Shown: positions 7,512 through 8,378 of the stretch, piece by piece
How positions within the stretch are numbered: position 1 is the first letter of the stretch
Layout: every line of letters begins with the position of its first letter
Origin: Candidatus Zipacnadia bacterium
GTDB lineage: Bacteria > Armatimonadota > Zipacnadia > Zipacnadales > Zipacnadaceae
Direction: 5' to 3'
Assembly (NCBI GenBank): GCA_029821415.1
Contig: JALGTJ010000043.1
Location: forward strand, 1 to 8,378
Length of the DNA stretch: 8,378 nucleotides
Notes under the pieces: model-generated
Database searches by the model: none
What the model saw: the letters and a program-made list of their open reading frames with translations, nothing else
What the model was told of the DNA's origin: nothing
Translations under genes and position numbers: made by a program

Positions 7512-7539
7512 GCCGCAGCTACAGCTTTGTAGCTGCGGC
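7512..7539 (+). repeat. Perfect 12-bp inverted repeat (RNA hairpin or protein-binding palindrome)
   Basis: GCCGCAGCTACA (7512-7523) pairs perfectly with TGTAGCTGCGGC (7528-7539) around the four-base loop GCTT. The RNA stem would be very stable. It is followed by CTTGCCTGAT rather than a T run, and there is no T run on the minus-strand side either. A standard intrinsic terminator is therefore only one option; a leader hairpin or operator are others. It lies between the corrinoid gene and the EamA-like gene, in a 193-base gap (7418-7610) that otherwise shows only the candidate promoter. Confidence 0.7.
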
Positions 7540-7610
7540 CTTGCCTGATAGTGTTGATGAATACTAAGACAATGAGCCATACCAGCAAAACGGACAAACG
7601 GAGATCAGTT

Positions 7611-8036
7611 ATGTGGATTGCGCTGGCAGTTTTACTGATGGCCATAATGTTAGGGGCCGCCGGGCAGATCTGCCTGAAATTCGGTCTGGGCAAGCTGGGC
7701 TCGCAAACGCCATTCGTGGTTGTCACGGCGATGTTCCGCAACTGGTATGTATTGGCTGGCTTTGTTGCATACGGCGTCAGTTCCCTAATGTATTTGTTCG
7801 TGCTGTCGCGACTGGATGTAAGCTATGCTTACCCCTTTGTTGCGATAAACTACGTCTTTGTCACCTTCCTGGCGTGGCTTATTCTAAAGGAAACGGTGCC
7901 GGCATTGCGACTTGTTGGCTTGGCTATAATCTGCATCGGAGTATTGGTGCTATCCGCCAGCTACAAAGCTCCCCAGCCAAGCCCAGGAGGCAGCCTTGAC
8001 ACTGCTAGCCTGGAAAGGCCGATCAATCAGGGGTAA
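7611..8036 (+). CDS. Small four-helix EamA/SMR-like membrane protein
   Basis: The 141-residue protein has four hydrophobic helices at about residues 2-20, 44-66, 73-92 and 98-117, the size and layout of small multidrug resistance proteins, ArnE/ArnF-like flippase subunits and half-size EamA (DMT superfamily) transporters. Helix 1 carries the LGAAGQICLKFGL stretch. The run from LSRLDVSYAYPFVAINYVFV through LKETV resembles the conserved second half of this superfamily. The last roughly 24 residues are polar. It should form dimers in the inner membrane and move a small or lipid-linked substrate that cannot be named. ATG 7611 is preferred because GGAG at 7600-7603 is seven bases upstream; GTG 7551, ATG 7557 and ATG 7572 lack good ribosome-binding sites and would add a polar leader. 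The YfhO-like gene follows after 39 bases, so the two are probably one operon. Confidence 0.82.
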   Translation: MWIALAVLLMAIMLGAAGQICLKFGLGKLGSQTPFVVVTAMFRNWYVLAGFVAYGVSSLMYLFVLSRLDVSYAYPFVAINYVFVTFLAWLILKETVPALRLVGLAIICIGVLVLSASYKAPQPSPGGSLDTASLERPINQG

Positions 8037-8075
8037 CGGCCCTGTCGGCATTTTGTCACTGCCGGAGGAATACGA

Positions 8076-8378
8076 GTGGCCCAACGCAGCAACGGCAAAT
8101 ATCTGCCACTGGTCGCAGGTGCCATTTTGGTTGCCGTTGCTGCCGGCTTCTGGACGCCGTGCCTTTTCTTAGGTAGGGTTCCCGCTACCGTCCAGCATCA
8201 GAAGCTGATGTATCCGTGGCGTGGAACTGAGACGCCTGCGCTGTCTACCCGCCAATGGGATCCGCTGCTGTGGGACAGTGTGGCGCAGTTCTACCCGTGG
8301 CGAGTGCTGCTACGGCGAGGATTGCGTGGAGGCGAGCTGCCGCTGTGGTCTCCCTATCAGTACTGTGGATACCCTCTG
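8076..8378 (+). CDS. YfhO-like large membrane protein, N-terminal part (3' end outside window)
   Basis: The frame is open from GTG 8076 to the window end, giving 101 codons with no stop. GGAGG at 8063-8067, eight bases before the GTG, fixes the start. A short basic N-terminus (AQRSNGK) is followed by one hydrophobic helix at about residues 9-33, probably the first membrane segment. The following segment has QFYPWR (71-76) and GELPLWSPYQYCGYPL (86-101). It strongly resembles the first extracytoplasmic loop of YfhO-like polytopic proteins, a GT-C-like family that includes enzymes glycosylating cell-wall polymers in Firmicutes. Full-length members are usually several hundred residues. The family call rests on this motif pattern from memory. 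The substrate is unknown; the upstream small transporter-like protein suggests lipid-linked sugars but does not prove it. Confidence 0.75.
   Translation, partial: MAQRSNGKYLPLVAGAILVAVAAGFWTPCLFLGRVPATVQHQKLMYPWRGTETPALSTRQWDPLLWDSVAQFYPWRVLLRRGLRGGELPLWSPYQYCGYPL

Noticed and set aside
8046..8064. CGGCA...TGCCG inverted repeat next to the YfhO-like ribosome-binding site.
   Set aside because: Only five base pairs with a nine-base loop; too weak to claim regulation.

Overview
The window is a gene-dense, single-direction stretch of a bacterial chromosome; every credible gene lies on the + strand. It suggests an uncultured or little-studied anaerobic bacterium with corrinoid-dependent one-carbon metabolism. 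The reasons are a RACo-type corrinoid reactivase next to a stand-alone corrinoid protein, Shine-Dalgarno-led genes with frequent GTG and TTG starts, and moderately GC-rich DNA. Chloroflexota-like or Firmicutes-like anaerobes would fit, but I cannot fix the phylum by reading.

Region 1 (1-4401) is a housekeeping block: the 3' part of metK (S-adenosylmethionine synthetase), priA (replication-restart helicase), def (peptide deformylase) and fmt (methionyl-tRNA formyltransferase). def and fmt overlap by four bases and run the formyl-methionine initiation cycle. priA is broken. Its two halves lie in different frames and meet at about 1547-1550, where about 20 codons expected from the family are missing. 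The rest of the gene looks intact, so this is a recent out-of-frame deletion or an assembly artefact.

Region 2 (4461-7417) is a small TPR protein, a 613-residue 2Fe-2S/ASKHA corrinoid-reactivating protein (RACo family), and a 212-residue corrinoid-binding protein of the MtaC/MtbC/MttC type. RACo would return an inactivated Co(II) corrinoid to Co(I) on its partner. No partner methyltransferase lies in the window, so the methyl donor and acceptor are unknown. The setting next to metK, def and fmt makes a link to methionine and SAM supply an attractive but unproven idea. A weak hairpin followed by a short T run separates RACo from the corrinoid gene.

Region 3 (7418-8378) opens with a 193-base non-coding stretch holding a plausible sigma70-type promoter and a perfect 12-bp inverted repeat. 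It then has a four-helix EamA/SMR-like membrane protein and the first 101 codons of a large YfhO-like membrane protein cut by the window edge. These two look like a separate unit, perhaps for handling lipid-linked sugars at the envelope.

No tRNA, rRNA, CRISPR array, insertion sequence or phage gene was seen. No gene-free stretch exceeds 300 bases.
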